In this document: positions 34,909-43,224 of the stretch, one piece after another
How the letters are laid out: every line of letters begins with the position of its first letter
Position numbering within the stretch: position 1 is the stretch's first letter
From: Fen-183 sp036504335
GTDB taxonomy: Bacteria > Acidobacteriota > Thermoanaerobaculia > UBA5066
Assembly (NCBI GenBank): GCA_036504335.1
Contig: DASXVJ010000020.1
Coordinates: forward strand, 294,008-358,007
DNA: 64,000 nt
Direction of reading: 5' to 3'
Notes under the pieces: generated by a model
What the model saw: the letters and a program-made list of their open reading frames with translations, nothing else
Database searches by the model: none
What the model was told of the DNA's origin: nothing
Translations under genes and position numbers: made by a program

Positions 34909-35702
34909 GAAGGGCGCTTCGCCCCGGTGCGCCGCGTGAGCCACGCCGTGAGCGACGGCGTCCAGCGCTCGGAAATCCAGAAGAGGCGGAGCGTGAACGG
35001 GACGACGGCCTCGTCCGCGCCGCGTCGGACCGCCGCGACGAGGGCGGCGGCCGCCTCCTCGGGCGTCAGGGTGGGGATCACGTTCGCGATCGTCGGAATC
35101 CGCGCCTCGGCGCCGGGATTGTGGTCGAAGTACGAGGAGGACGTCTTGCCTGCGACGAAGTGCGTCACGCCGACGCCCGTCCCGTCGAGGTCCTGCCGCA
35201 GCGCCTCCGTGAAGCCGCGAAGCGCCCACCGGGCCGCGGCATATCCCGTGGCGCCGGGCCACGTCAATTTCGAGACGGGCGAGTTGACGTTCACGATCCG
35301 GCCGCTCCGGCGCGCGAGCATCCCGGGAAGGAAGGCCCGAGTCGCGAAGAAAGCGGCGAAATAGGGGGCGGCCATCATGGAGACGGCCTCCGGAGGAGGC
35401 GTTTCCTCCGTGAAGAGCCAGCGTCCCGCGCCCGCGCAGTTCACGAGAAGGTCCGGCACGCCGACCTCGCGCGCGACCCGGTCGCACGCGTCCGAGGCCG
35501 TGACCGCGTCGCCGAGGTCGGCTGAAAAAACCGATGCCGTACCGCCCGCCGCGCGGATTCCCGCGGCCACCTCTTCGAGGGCGCCGGCCGATCGGGCCAT
35601 GAGGACGACGCGCACGCCTTCCCGGGCGAGAAGGCGCGCGGTCGCGGCGCCAATGCCGCTCGAGGCGCCGGTCACGACGGCGAGCGTTCCAGGCGACGCC
35701 AT
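34905..35702 (-). CDS. Short-chain dehydrogenase/reductase with Arg in place of catalytic Lys
   Basis: A 265-residue SDR. The cofactor loop TGASSGIGAATARLL (near residue 11) and NCAG are normal. The active site has Ser141 (VNVNSPVSK) and Tyr154, but the YxxxK motif reads YAAARWALRGF, so the catalytic Lys is Arg158 (codon CGG). This may lower or alter activity. The C-terminal helix pair (FTLRLFWISERWTPSLTAWL) is typical of membrane-associated SDRs that reduce ketone or aldehyde groups on lipids. The substrate is unknown. It converges on the STAS gene with overlapping stop codons. Confidence 0.85.
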   Translation of the reverse strand: MASPGTLAVVTGASSGIGAATARLLAREGVRVVLMARSAGALEEVAAGIRAAGGTASVFSADLGDAVTASDACDRVAREVGVPDLLVNCAGAGRWLFTEETPPPEAVSMMAAPYFAAFFATRAFLPGMLARRSGRIVNVNSPVSKLTWPGATGYAAARWALRGFTEALRQDLDGTGVGVTHFVAGKTSSSYFDHNPGAEARIPTIANVIPTLTPEEAAAALVAAVRRGADEAVVPFTLRLFWISERWTPSLTAWLTRRTGAKRPS

Positions 35703-35761
35703 TGCGACCCAGTCTAGATCAAGCCTCCCGCCACACCGGCCAAGGGCGTAGACTTTCGGCG

Positions 35762-36091
35762 GTGAGAGCCCGTCTCGTCCGCGCTGCCGTCCTGGTTCTG
35801 CTCGCGCCGCTCGCGCTGGGCGGGGCGTTCGGCCACGTCGACGGCATCGAGGCGCTCTCGCACGGCACCCAGCTTTTCGCGCCCGACCACCCGAACCACG
35901 CGCCGTTCGTCCCGCAGCAGGAGCACGCCTGCGCGGCCTGCGCGGTCGCGAACCTCCTCCCGCCCGCGTCCGCTCCCGTCTTCATCACGCCGCCCGTGTC
36001 GCGCCCGTCGCCCGAGGCGCTCGCGGTCCGCGCCGCGCCCGCACCCGTCGTTCCCGGTTTCTCCGGACGCTCGCCTCCTTCGGCCGCGTAG
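35762..36091 (+). CDS. Small secreted His/Cys-rich protein, possible metal binder
   Basis: A 109-residue protein starting at GTG 35762 (an upstream ATG at 35702 would add a charged extension before the signal peptide). The N-terminus is a clear signal peptide (VRAAVLVLLAPLALGGAFG). The mature part has HVDGIEALSHGTQLFAPDHP, then NHAPFVPQQEHACAACAVAN, with five or six His and two Cys in a CxxC-like CAAC arrangement, followed by a Pro-rich tail. No family is recognised with confidence. It precedes an outer-membrane barrel, a ZnuA-like protein and an ABC-3 permease, so capture of zinc or another metal in the periplasm is a reasonable inference. Confidence 0.55.
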   Translation: MRARLVRAAVLVLLAPLALGGAFGHVDGIEALSHGTQLFAPDHPNHAPFVPQQEHACAACAVANLLPPASAPVFITPPVSRPSPEALAVRAAPAPVVPGFSGRSPPSAA

Positions 36092-36152
36092 ACGTTCTCC
36101 CGCCCGGACGAGACACGCCCGGGCATCCGTCAACGCTTCGGAGGGAATTCCC

Positions 36153-37247
36153 TTGAAAGTAGAGAAAAGCGGGCGCGCCGCTCCGCGCCTCGTCGTCTTC
36201 GCAGAAATCTTCTCCTTCGTTCTCGCGGCCGGTTCCGCCTCGGCGCAGACGGCCCAGACGGGCAACGTCTTCAACCCGAACATCTCCGTGATCGGAAACG
36301 CGCTGGGCTTCGTCGGCCACAACCCGGTCGACAACCAGCCCAGCCTCGCGCTCAAGGAATCCGAGATCGGCCTGCAGGCGATCGTCGACCCGTTCGCGCG
36401 CGCGGACTTCTTCGTCACCTTCGGGAGTCAGAAGGGAGACGTCGGGATCGAGGAGGGATACATCACCTTCCTCACGCTGCCCGGCGACTTCATCGTGAAG
36501 GCGGGCAAGTTCAAGGGCGCGTTCGGCAAGGTGAACACCGAGCACCCGCACGTCCGCCAGTACGCGGACACGCCGCTCGTGATGCTGAATCTCCTCGGCG
36601 GCGAGGACGGGATCAACGACTCGGGGATCTCGATCGCGCGCCTCATCCCGATGCCGTCCGAGATCTTTCTCGAGGCCACCGCCCAGGTCTTCCAGGGCAC
36701 GTCCGAGAACCTCTTCGAGGCGCACTCGCGCAACGACGTGGAGCCGCTCTTCCACCTCAAGGCGTACAAGGACCTCTCGGAGTCCACCAATCTGGAGCTC
36801 GGGGGCTCATGGACGCAGGGCAACGGCACCGCAGGGCCGGGCCTCCACACGACGCTCGCCGGGGTCGACGTCTCGTTCCGGTGGAAGCCGCTCCGGCAGG
36901 GGCTGTACCGGTCGCTCCTCGTGCGCGGCGAGTGGATGCAGTCCGAGCGCGAGATGGCCGCGGGGACGACGGTCCGCGCGAGCGGCTGGTACGCCCTCGC
37001 CCAGTACCAGCTCGGGCGCCGCTGGAACGCCGGCTACCGGCACGACGAATCGGATCACGCGGACGATGCGACGCTCCGCGACCGCGGCGACTCCGCGATC
37101 CTGACCTTCCTGCCGTCGGAGTTTTCGATGGTCCGAACCCAGCTTCGGCAGAACCGCTACGCCCAGCCGACCGGGTCCGTCACGGCGACGGAGCTCCTCG
37201 TGCAGCTCCAGTTCGTCATCGGCGCGCACGGCGCGCATCCCTTCTGA
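36153..37247 (+). CDS. Outer-membrane beta-barrel (porin-like) protein of a metal-uptake cluster
   Basis: A 364-residue protein starting at TTG 36153, supported by GGAGGG seven bases upstream. A signal peptide (IFSFVLAAGSASAQ) is followed by alternating hydrophobic/charged beta strands (SEIGLQAIVDPFARADFFVT, KYAQ-type turns) and ends in QFVIGAHGAHPF, a terminal Phe typical of outer-membrane proteins. It lacks a TonB box and plug domain, so it is porin-like. Placed between the small His/Cys protein and the ZnuA-like binding protein, it probably admits metal or metal chelates through the outer membrane. Confidence 0.7.
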   Translation: MKVEKSGRAAPRLVVFAEIFSFVLAAGSASAQTAQTGNVFNPNISVIGNALGFVGHNPVDNQPSLALKESEIGLQAIVDPFARADFFVTFGSQKGDVGIEEGYITFLTLPGDFIVKAGKFKGAFGKVNTEHPHVRQYADTPLVMLNLLGGEDGINDSGISIARLIPMPSEIFLEATAQVFQGTSENLFEAHSRNDVEPLFHLKAYKDLSESTNLELGGSWTQGNGTAGPGLHTTLAGVDVSFRWKPLRQGLYRSLLVRGEWMQSEREMAAGTTVRASGWYALAQYQLGRRWNAGYRHDESDHADDATLRDRGDSAILTFLPSEFSMVRTQLRQNRYAQPTGSVTATELLVQLQFVIGAHGAHPF

Positions 37248-37267
37248 GACAGAAAAGGAAGACGAAT

Positions 37268-38323
37268 ATGTTGATGAAGATGAACAGAGAGAGAAAGAAG
37301 GAAGATCTTCTTAGAAGGGTAAGAGGGGCCGAAGCGTCCGCACCGCCCGCGCCGCGCGGCACCGCCGGTCCGGCCAGCGCCGGGCACCTTCAAAGAAATC
37401 TTCCTCTTCTGTCTTTCTCTCTTTCTCTCTTTCTCTTACTCGTAGGATCCTCTTCTTCGGCGCTCGGGGCGAAGCTGAAGGTCGTCACGACGCTGTCCGA
37501 TTTCGCGTCCCTCGCGTCGACGATCGGCGGAGACCGCGTCGAGACCGAGTCCCTCGCGAAGGGCTACCAGGATCCGCACTTCGTCGAGCCGAAGCCGTCG
37601 TTCGTCCTGAAGCTCCACGCCGCGGACGTCCTGATCGTCGCGGGCCTCGAGCTCGAGATCGGGTACCTGCCGCCGCTGCTCGACCAGGCGCGCAACGAGA
37701 AGATCCGGCCCACGGGCGCGGGCTACCTCGACGCCTCGGCCGGCTGCGACATCCTCGACCGGCCCACCGCCCAGGTCACCCGCGCGATGGGCGACGTCCA
37801 CCCCTACGGCAACCCGCACTACTGGCTGGACCCGAACAACGGGCGCGTGATTGCGCGGGCGATCTCGGCGAAGCTGACGGCGCTCGACCCGGCCGGCGCC
37901 GCCGACTACGCGAAGAACCTCGCGGACTTCGAGACGAGGCTCAAGGCCGGCGAGGCGCGCTGGGCCGCGCGGCTCGCGCCGTTCAAGGGCGCGAAGATCG
38001 TCACGTACCACAGCTCGTGGCCGAACTTCGCGAAGGCGTTCGGCCTCGACGTCGTCGGTTTCCTCGAGCCGAAGCCCGGCATCCCGCCGTCGCCGCAGCA
38101 CAAGCTCGAGATCATCAACCTCATGAACGCGCAGAAGATCCCGATCATCCTCATGGAGGTCTACTTCGACCGGAAGGACCCGGATTTCGTGGCCTCCAAG
38201 ACGAGCTCGACCGTCGTCGTGATCCCGCCGTCCGTCGGCGGCGAGCCCGCCGCGAAAGACTACCTTTCGCTCTTCGACGTCGACGTCGAGAAGATCGCGG
38301 CGGCCCTGGAGAAGAAGAAATGA
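37268..38323 (+). CDS. Metal ABC transporter substrate-binding protein (ZnuA-like)
   Basis: A 351-residue cluster A-I binding protein for zinc or manganese. The ligands expected in the cleft are present: QDPHFVEPKPS, GNPHYWLDPNN and TYHSSWPNFAKAF each give a His, and the final acid is in EVYFD. It lacks the long His-rich loop of many ZnuA proteins. ATG 37268 has AGGAAG upstream. The first 70 residues are unusual: a charged segment (RERKKEDLLRRVRG), a spacer, and then the hydrophobic signal LPLLSFSLSLFLLLVGSSSS. They are encoded by two dispersed-repeat copies in opposite orientation (37282-37328 and 37386-37438). The stop overlaps the permease start (ATGA). Confidence 0.87.
   Translation: MLMKMNRERKKEDLLRRVRGAEASAPPAPRGTAGPASAGHLQRNLPLLSFSLSLFLLLVGSSSSALGAKLKVVTTLSDFASLASTIGGDRVETESLAKGYQDPHFVEPKPSFVLKLHAADVLIVAGLELEIGYLPPLLDQARNEKIRPTGAGYLDASAGCDILDRPTAQVTRAMGDVHPYGNPHYWLDPNNGRVIARAISAKLTALDPAGAADYAKNLADFETRLKAGEARWAARLAPFKGAKIVTYHSSWPNFAKAFGLDVVGFLEPKPGIPPSPQHKLEIINLMNAQKIPIILMEVYFDRKDPDFVASKTSSTVVVIPPSVGGEPAAKDYLSLFDVDVEKIAAALEKKK
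37282..37328 (+). repeat. Dispersed purine-rich repeat, copy 7 (long)
   Basis: Purine tract, then AAGATCTTCTTAGAAGGG and TAAGAGGGG. Encodes RERKKEDLLRRVRG at the start of the ZnuA-like protein. Paired with an opposite-orientation copy 57 bases later. Confidence 0.8.
37386..37438 (-). repeat. Dispersed purine-rich repeat, copy 8 (long, inverted)
   Basis: Minus-strand purine tract (read on plus as a TTTCTCTC tract) and GATTTCTTTGAAGGTG. On the plus strand it encodes the hydrophobic core of the ZnuA-like signal peptide (SFSLSLFLLL). Confidence 0.7.
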
Positions 38324-39159
38324 CCGTCTTCGAGATCCTGCTGCCCGCGTTCGTCGCGAGCCTGATCCTCACGGGGATCCACTCCTACCTCGGGATCCAC
38401 GTCGTGGAGCGGGGAGTCATCTTCGTGGACCTTTCGCTCGCGCAGATCGCGGCGTTCGGGGGCACGGTCGGGTACCTCGCCGGGCACGAGATGCACTCGA
38501 CGGGCTCGTACGTCTATTCGCTGGTCTTCACGCTCCTCGGGGCCGGGATTTTCGCCCTCACGAAATCGCACGGCCGGACGCGCATTCCGCAGGAGGCGAT
38601 CATCGGAATCGTCTACGCGGTCTCGGCGGCGTGCGCGGTCCTCGTGATGTCGAAGGCGACGCGCGAGACCGAGCACCTCAAGGAGATGCTCGTCGGCAAC
38701 ATCCTGTCGACCTCGTGGTCCGACCTCGGCAAGACCGCGGTCCTCTACGCGCTCGTCGGTGTCTTTCACTTCGTCTTTCGCGAGCGCTTCCTCCTCATCT
38801 CGCGCGACGAGGCGGAGGCCGTCCGGCGCGGCTGGAACGTGAAGTTCTGGGACTTCCTCTTCTACGCGTCGTTCGGGTTCGTCGTCACGAGCTCGGTCGC
38901 CATCGCGGGCGTGCTCCTCGTCTTCTCGTTCCTGATCGTGCCGTCCGTCGCCGCGATGCTGTTCTCCGATCGCATCGGCGTGCGCCTCGCGATCGGCTGG
39001 ACGATGGGCGTGGTCGTGTCGGCGGTCGGCGTCTGGCTCTCGTTCACGGCGGACCTGCCGACCGGCGCGGCGATCGTCGCGACGTTCGGGGCCGCGCTCC
39101 TGATCCTCGCCGCCGTGCGAAGGTTCGTGCCGGGACCGTGGAGGACCGCCCCGGCCTAG
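38320..39159 (+). CDS. Metal ABC transporter permease (ABC-3/ZnuB-like)
   Basis: A 279-residue inner-membrane protein with eight or nine helices. The ABC-3 family features are the early GIHVVERGVIFVDLSLAQIA (usual S-x-S-Q-x-A pattern) and the later region around FGFVVTSSVAIAGVLLVFSF. It pairs with the overlapping binding-protein gene. No ATPase (znuC/mntB-type) gene follows; the next gene is an unrelated LD-carboxypeptidase, so the energising subunit must be encoded elsewhere. Confidence 0.9.
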   Translation: MTVFEILLPAFVASLILTGIHSYLGIHVVERGVIFVDLSLAQIAAFGGTVGYLAGHEMHSTGSYVYSLVFTLLGAGIFALTKSHGRTRIPQEAIIGIVYAVSAACAVLVMSKATRETEHLKEMLVGNILSTSWSDLGKTAVLYALVGVFHFVFRERFLLISRDEAEAVRRGWNVKFWDFLFYASFGFVVTSSVAIAGVLLVFSFLIVPSVAAMLFSDRIGVRLAIGWTMGVVVSAVGVWLSFTADLPTGAAIVATFGAALLILAAVRRFVPGPWRTAPA

Positions 39160-39169
39160 AATCCGGCCC

Positions 39170-40261
39170 ATGTCGACGAGCAGACGCACGTTCCTCGAAG
39201 AAGTCTCCTTCGCCTCCCTCATCGCCGGTTTCCCGCTCTCCGCGCAGGCCGCTCTCCAGAAGTACGCGGAGAAGCCGCCCGAAACCGTCCTCCCGAAGGC
39301 CCTTCAGCCCGGGATGACGGTCGCAATCGTCACGCCGTCGTCCCCGGGATCGGGCCTCGCCGACACCGACTTCGGCGTCGAGATCGTGAAGGCCCTCGGC
39401 TTCAAGCCGAAGGTCTTCCCGCACGTGGGGGAGGCGACGCGATACCTCGCGGGCCCCGACGAGCACCGCGCGGCCGACATCAACGCCGCGTTCGCGGATC
39501 CGTCCGTCGACGGGATTTTCTGCCTGCACGGGGGATACGGCGCCTCGCGCATCCTCCCGCTCCTCGACTACGAGACGATCAGGAAGAACCCGAAGGTCCT
39601 GTGCGGTTACAGCGACATCACGGCGCTCCTGAACGCGATCCACCGCCTCACGGGCCTCGTGACGTTCCACGGCCCCGTCGGCTCGGAGGTGCAGACGGAT
39701 TACACGCTCGCGTCGTTCCGGAAGGTGCTCATGACGGCGCAGCCCGCGGGACGCGTCGCCGAGCCCCCCGCGCCGAAGGGACCACCGAAAGAGATCGTCG
39801 TCGACATGGAGAACTGGATCTACAAGCTGGCTCCGGGGAAAGCGAAGGGGCGGCTCGTCGGAGGGAACATCAGCGTCTTCTCGACGCTCGTCGGGACGCC
39901 GTTCGAGCCCGAGCTCAAGGGCCGCATCCTCTTCCTCGAAGAGGTGGGCGAGGACCCGTACCGCATCGACCGCTGGCTCACCCAGTTCCTCCTGACGGGA
40001 AAGCTCTCCGGCCTCGCGGGCGTCGCGCTCGGGAAGTTCTCGAAGTGCACGCCCGGCGACTACAAGCCGAGCTACAACGGCTTCGGCCAGTGGACGTGGC
40101 AGGAGGTCTGCAAGGACCGCCTCGGCAAGCTCGGCATCCCCGTCGTCGCGAACCTCGTCTTCGGGCACGTGCCCGACAAGGCGACGCTCCCGCTCGGCGT
40201 CATGGCCGAGCTCGACGGCGACGCGGGCACGCTGACGCTGCTCGAGGCGGCGGTCCGATGA
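39170..40261 (+). CDS. LD-carboxypeptidase, peptidase family S66
   Basis: A 363-residue protein with a twin-arginine leader (STSRRTFLEEVSFASLIAG). S66 enzymes remove the terminal D-alanine from muramoyl tetrapeptides in peptidoglycan recycling. The catalytic Ser is in KVLCGYSDITALLNA, the Glu in GRILFLEEVGEDPYRIDRW and the His in NLVFGHVPDKATLPLG. Preceding glycine segment CLHGGYGASRILPLLDY fits the family. Unlike cytoplasmic LdcA, it appears to be exported. It starts ten bases after the ABC permease. A dispersed-repeat copy begins at its stop codon. Confidence 0.92.
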   Translation: MSTSRRTFLEEVSFASLIAGFPLSAQAALQKYAEKPPETVLPKALQPGMTVAIVTPSSPGSGLADTDFGVEIVKALGFKPKVFPHVGEATRYLAGPDEHRAADINAAFADPSVDGIFCLHGGYGASRILPLLDYETIRKNPKVLCGYSDITALLNAIHRLTGLVTFHGPVGSEVQTDYTLASFRKVLMTAQPAGRVAEPPAPKGPPKEIVVDMENWIYKLAPGKAKGRLVGGNISVFSTLVGTPFEPELKGRILFLEEVGEDPYRIDRWLTQFLLTGKLSGLAGVALGKFSKCTPGDYKPSYNGFGQWTWQEVCKDRLGKLGIPVVANLVFGHVPDKATLPLGVMAELDGDAGTLTLLEAAVR

Positions 40262-40288
40262 GATTTTTCTTCGAAGGCTGAAGAGGGG
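40261..40288 (+). repeat. Dispersed purine-rich repeat, copy 9
   Basis: AGATTTTTCTTCGAAGG then CTGAAGAGGGG, beginning at the last base of the S66 stop codon and filling most of the gap before the O-methyltransferase start. Confidence 0.75.
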
Positions 40289-40298
40289 CGAAGAACGG

Positions 40299-40952
40299 AT
40301 GGCGGACACGGACTCGCGCGCCGGTCTGTCCTATGCGACCCGGGAGATCCTCGACTGGCTCGCCCGGGTTCACGCGCCCCACGACGCGGCGCTCGCCCGC
40401 GCGTTCGACGCGCCGGCCGCGCACGGGATGCCCGCGATCCAGCTCGGCGCGTCGGAGGCGAAGGCCGTCGCCCTTCTCCTGCAGCTCGCGGGCGCGCGAA
40501 AGGTCGTGGAGGTCGGGACGCTCGCAGGCTACTCGGCGCTCGTGATGGCGCGAGCGCTGCCCGAAGACGGACACCTCTGGACGATCGAGTACGACCCGAA
40601 GCACGCGCACGTCGCGCGCGAGTGCCTCTCGGCCGCGGGACTCGGGACGAAGGTCACCGTCCTCGAGGGCGCGGGCCTCGACGTCCTGCCGACGCTCGAG
40701 CCGCTCTCTCCTTTCGACGCGGTCTTCGTGGACGCCGACAAGCGGAACTACGACGGCTACGGCCGCTGGGCGGCGAAAAACGTCCGGAAAGGCGGCCTCC
40801 TGATCGGCGACAACGCCTTCCTTTTCGGGCGCCTTCTCGAGGATTCCGAAGAGGCTGCGGCGATGCGCCGTTTTCATCTCGAGGCCGCCGAAGCATTTGA
40901 CACGGCATGCCTTCCAACGCTGGACGGCCTCCTGATCGGCGTCCGGCGCTGA
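40299..40952 (+). CDS. Class I O-methyltransferase (family 3)
   Basis: A 217-residue cytoplasmic methyltransferase of the caffeoyl-CoA/catechol O-methyltransferase type. SAM motif I is KVVEVGTLAGYSALVMARAL, and metal-binding acids lie in DAVFVDADKRNYDGYGRW and LLIGDNAFLFG. The substrate is likely a small molecule with vicinal hydroxyls, but none can be named. The gene starts 37 bases after the S66 gene, and the repeat copy 40261-40288 fills this gap; its purine-rich end (AAGAGGGG) is the only sequence resembling a ribosome binding site, although spaced rather far from the ATG. Confidence 0.9.
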   Translation: MADTDSRAGLSYATREILDWLARVHAPHDAALARAFDAPAAHGMPAIQLGASEAKAVALLLQLAGARKVVEVGTLAGYSALVMARALPEDGHLWTIEYDPKHAHVARECLSAAGLGTKVTVLEGAGLDVLPTLEPLSPFDAVFVDADKRNYDGYGRWAAKNVRKGGLLIGDNAFLFGRLLEDSEEAAAMRRFHLEAAEAFDTACLPTLDGLLIGVRR

Positions 40953-41022
40953 CCCGTCCGCTCCGGGGGGATTCAAACGCATCGGTTTCCGTTCTTGTAC
41001 CGGGGAGCTACATTCAAGTCGT

Positions 41023-42333
41023 ATGACGAACGACTGGAAAGACCGCTTCAGCTGGAAGATTTCGACGATCGAAGAAGCAATCCGGACGATTCCGCCCGGG
41101 CGTCGCATCCTCATCGGGTCGGGCGCGGGCGAGCCGAGCAGGCTTGTCGAGGGCCTCGTCGAGCACGGCACGCACCTGCGCAACAACGAGATCGTGCACC
41201 TCATGACGCTCGGCAAGGCGCCGTACGTGGCGCCGGGGCTCGAGCAGCGCTTCCGCCACATGGCGTTCTTCATCGGGGCCAACGTCCGCGGCGCCGTGCA
41301 GGAGGGCCGGGCGGACTTTCTGCCGGTCTTTCTCTCGGAGATCCCGACGCTGATCTCGACGGGCCGCGTGGGGATCGACGTCGCCCTCATCCAGGTCAGC
41401 CCTCCGGACCGCCATGGCTACGTGAGCCTCGGCGTCTCGGTCGACATCGTGCGCGCGGCCGTCGACACGGCGCCGCTCGTCCTCGCCGAGGTGAACCCGC
41501 AGATGCCGCGGACGCTCGGCGACTCGTTCCTCCACGTCGACCGCATCGCGCACCTCATCCCGGTCGATGAGCCGCTGCTCGAGCTCGCCTCGGAGGCGCC
41601 GGACGACGTCTGCCGGCAGATCGGACTCCATGCGGCGAGCCTCATCCCGGACGGCGCGTGCCTCCAGATGGGGATCGGACGGATCCCCGACGCCGTCATC
41701 AGCGCGCTCGCCGACCGCAACGACCTCGGGATCCACACCGAGATGATGTCGGACGGCGCGATGCGCCTCATCCAGTCCGGCGTCGTGACCGGACGGCGCA
41801 AGAAGCTCCTCCCGGGCAAGGCCGTGACGTCGTTCATCATGGGCTCGCGCGAGATGTACGCGTGGGTGCACGACAACCCCGGCATCGAGATGCGCCCCTC
41901 GAGCTTCACGAACGACCCGTTCCAGATCTCGCGCAACGACGACATGGTCGCGATCAACTCCGCGCTGGCCGTCGATCTCACGGGCCAGGTGGCCGCCGAC
42001 TCGATCGGGACGCGCTTCTTCTCGGGCATCGGCGGACAGGTGGACTTCATCCGGGGCGCGGCACGCAGCAAGGGCGGACGCCCGATCATCGCCCTCCCGT
42101 CGACGGCGAAGGACGGCACGGTCAGCCGCATCTGCACCGTTCTGGCGGAGGGGGCCGGCGTGGTCACGAGCCGGGGCGACATCCACTACGTCGTCACGGA
42201 ATACGGCGTCGCCGACCTGTGGGGCAAGAACATCCGCCAGCGCACGATGGCTCTCATCGGGATCGCGCACCCGGACTTCCGGGGCGAGCTCCTCGCCACC
42301 GCGCGCCAGCGGCGTTTCATTTTCCCGGGCTGA
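41023..42333 (+). CDS. Acetyl-CoA hydrolase/transferase family CoA-transferase
   Basis: A 436-residue class I CoA-transferase similar to 4-hydroxybutyrate CoA-transferase. The N-terminal half has RRILIGSGAGEPSRLVEGL, the middle LIPDGACLQMGIGRIPDAVI, and the likely catalytic Glu is in LGIHTEMMSDGAMRLI. The C-terminal part has DSIGTRFFSGIGGQVDFIRG, the CoA-binding loop of this family, and VTEYGVADLWGKNIRQR. It would move CoA between acetyl-CoA and a carboxylate in the cytoplasm. Substrates of this family are not predictable from sequence alone. It stands alone, with no neighbouring beta-oxidation genes. Confidence 0.92.
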   Translation: MTNDWKDRFSWKISTIEEAIRTIPPGRRILIGSGAGEPSRLVEGLVEHGTHLRNNEIVHLMTLGKAPYVAPGLEQRFRHMAFFIGANVRGAVQEGRADFLPVFLSEIPTLISTGRVGIDVALIQVSPPDRHGYVSLGVSVDIVRAAVDTAPLVLAEVNPQMPRTLGDSFLHVDRIAHLIPVDEPLLELASEAPDDVCRQIGLHAASLIPDGACLQMGIGRIPDAVISALADRNDLGIHTEMMSDGAMRLIQSGVVTGRRKKLLPGKAVTSFIMGSREMYAWVHDNPGIEMRPSSFTNDPFQISRNDDMVAINSALAVDLTGQVAADSIGTRFFSGIGGQVDFIRGAARSKGGRPIIALPSTAKDGTVSRICTVLAEGAGVVTSRGDIHYVVTEYGVADLWGKNIRQRTMALIGIAHPDFRGELLATARQRRFIFPG

Positions 42334-42380
42334 CCGGAACCTTTCCCTCCGCCGGGCGTTTAAGGGGGGAGAGGTCTTCC

Positions 42381-43172
42381 ATGCGACAGCTCCCCGGCGC
42401 CGCGGTCCTTGCCGTTTCCGTCCTTCTGAGCGTCCCCGCAGTCGCCTCCCTTCCGTCCCGGGACGTCGCCAAGACCCTGCCGCTCGAGGCGGGGGAGAGC
42501 GTCCGGGTGGACACCTACAAGGGCAGCGTGAAGGTCATGACGTGGGACCGGGCCGAGGTGGCCGTCGAGGCGCGGATCGAGGCGGACGACAGCTGCGGCT
42601 CGCCGAAGGACGCCGCACGCTGGGTGGACCAGACCCGTGTCGTGATCGAAAAGCGGCACGGCGGCGTCTCGATCACGTCGGATTACGACGCGCTCGAACA
42701 GACGTCGGGCTGGTTCGGCGGCTGCACGGCGCGCCCGTTCGTGCGGTACACGATCCACATGCCGAAGGACGCCCCGCTCCGGATCAAGGACTACAAGTCC
42801 GACCTCATCGTGAAGGACCTCGCCGCCGACCTCGACGTGAACACGTACAAGGGCCATCTCGACGTGTCCGGGTTCTCCGGCGGGCTCAGGATCGAGACGT
42901 ACAAGGGCGAGGTGAACGCGGGGATCGTCCGGCTCGCGGGCGACGTGAGCGCCGGCACGTACAAGGGCTCGATCGTCCTGCACCTGCCGGGGACGGCGGG
43001 CTTCGAGCTGTCGGCCGAATCGGGACGCGGCAGCCTGAACGTGGAGTTCCCCGCCGAGACGGGCCGGGGGAGCCACAGGCGGGGGCTCGTCGCCCGCGGC
43101 GCCGTCAACGGCGGCGGGCCGCGTGTGAGCCTGAAGACGGACAAAGGCAGCATCGCTCTCCGCAAGGGGTGA
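42381..43172 (+). CDS. Secreted DUF4097-like beta-repeat protein
   Basis: A 263-residue protein with GGGGAGAGG upstream of ATG 42381 and a signal peptide (LPGAAVLAVSVLLSVPAVA). The mature protein is a series of short beta strands with the recurring signature TYKGS/TYKGE (VDTYKGSVKVMTWDR, VNTYKGHLDVSG, IETYKGEVNAG, AGTYKGSIVLHLPG), the beta-solenoid pattern of DUF4097/DUF4098 putative adhesins. Two Cys (DDSCGSPKD and FGGCTARP) could form a disulfide. Its function is unknown. It precedes an ECF sigma factor gene and is the shorter partner of the DUF4097 protein at 44875-46851. Confidence 0.75.
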   Translation: MRQLPGAAVLAVSVLLSVPAVASLPSRDVAKTLPLEAGESVRVDTYKGSVKVMTWDRAEVAVEARIEADDSCGSPKDAARWVDQTRVVIEKRHGGVSITSDYDALEQTSGWFGGCTARPFVRYTIHMPKDAPLRIKDYKSDLIVKDLAADLDVNTYKGHLDVSGFSGGLRIETYKGEVNAGIVRLAGDVSAGTYKGSIVLHLPGTAGFELSAESGRGSLNVEFPAETGRGSHRRGLVARGAVNGGGPRVSLKTDKGSIALRKG

Positions 43173-43224
43173 GCGCGGTCCCTCGGGCGCCGTAACCTTT
43201 CGTCCGGTCCCCCGTCATACTCGC

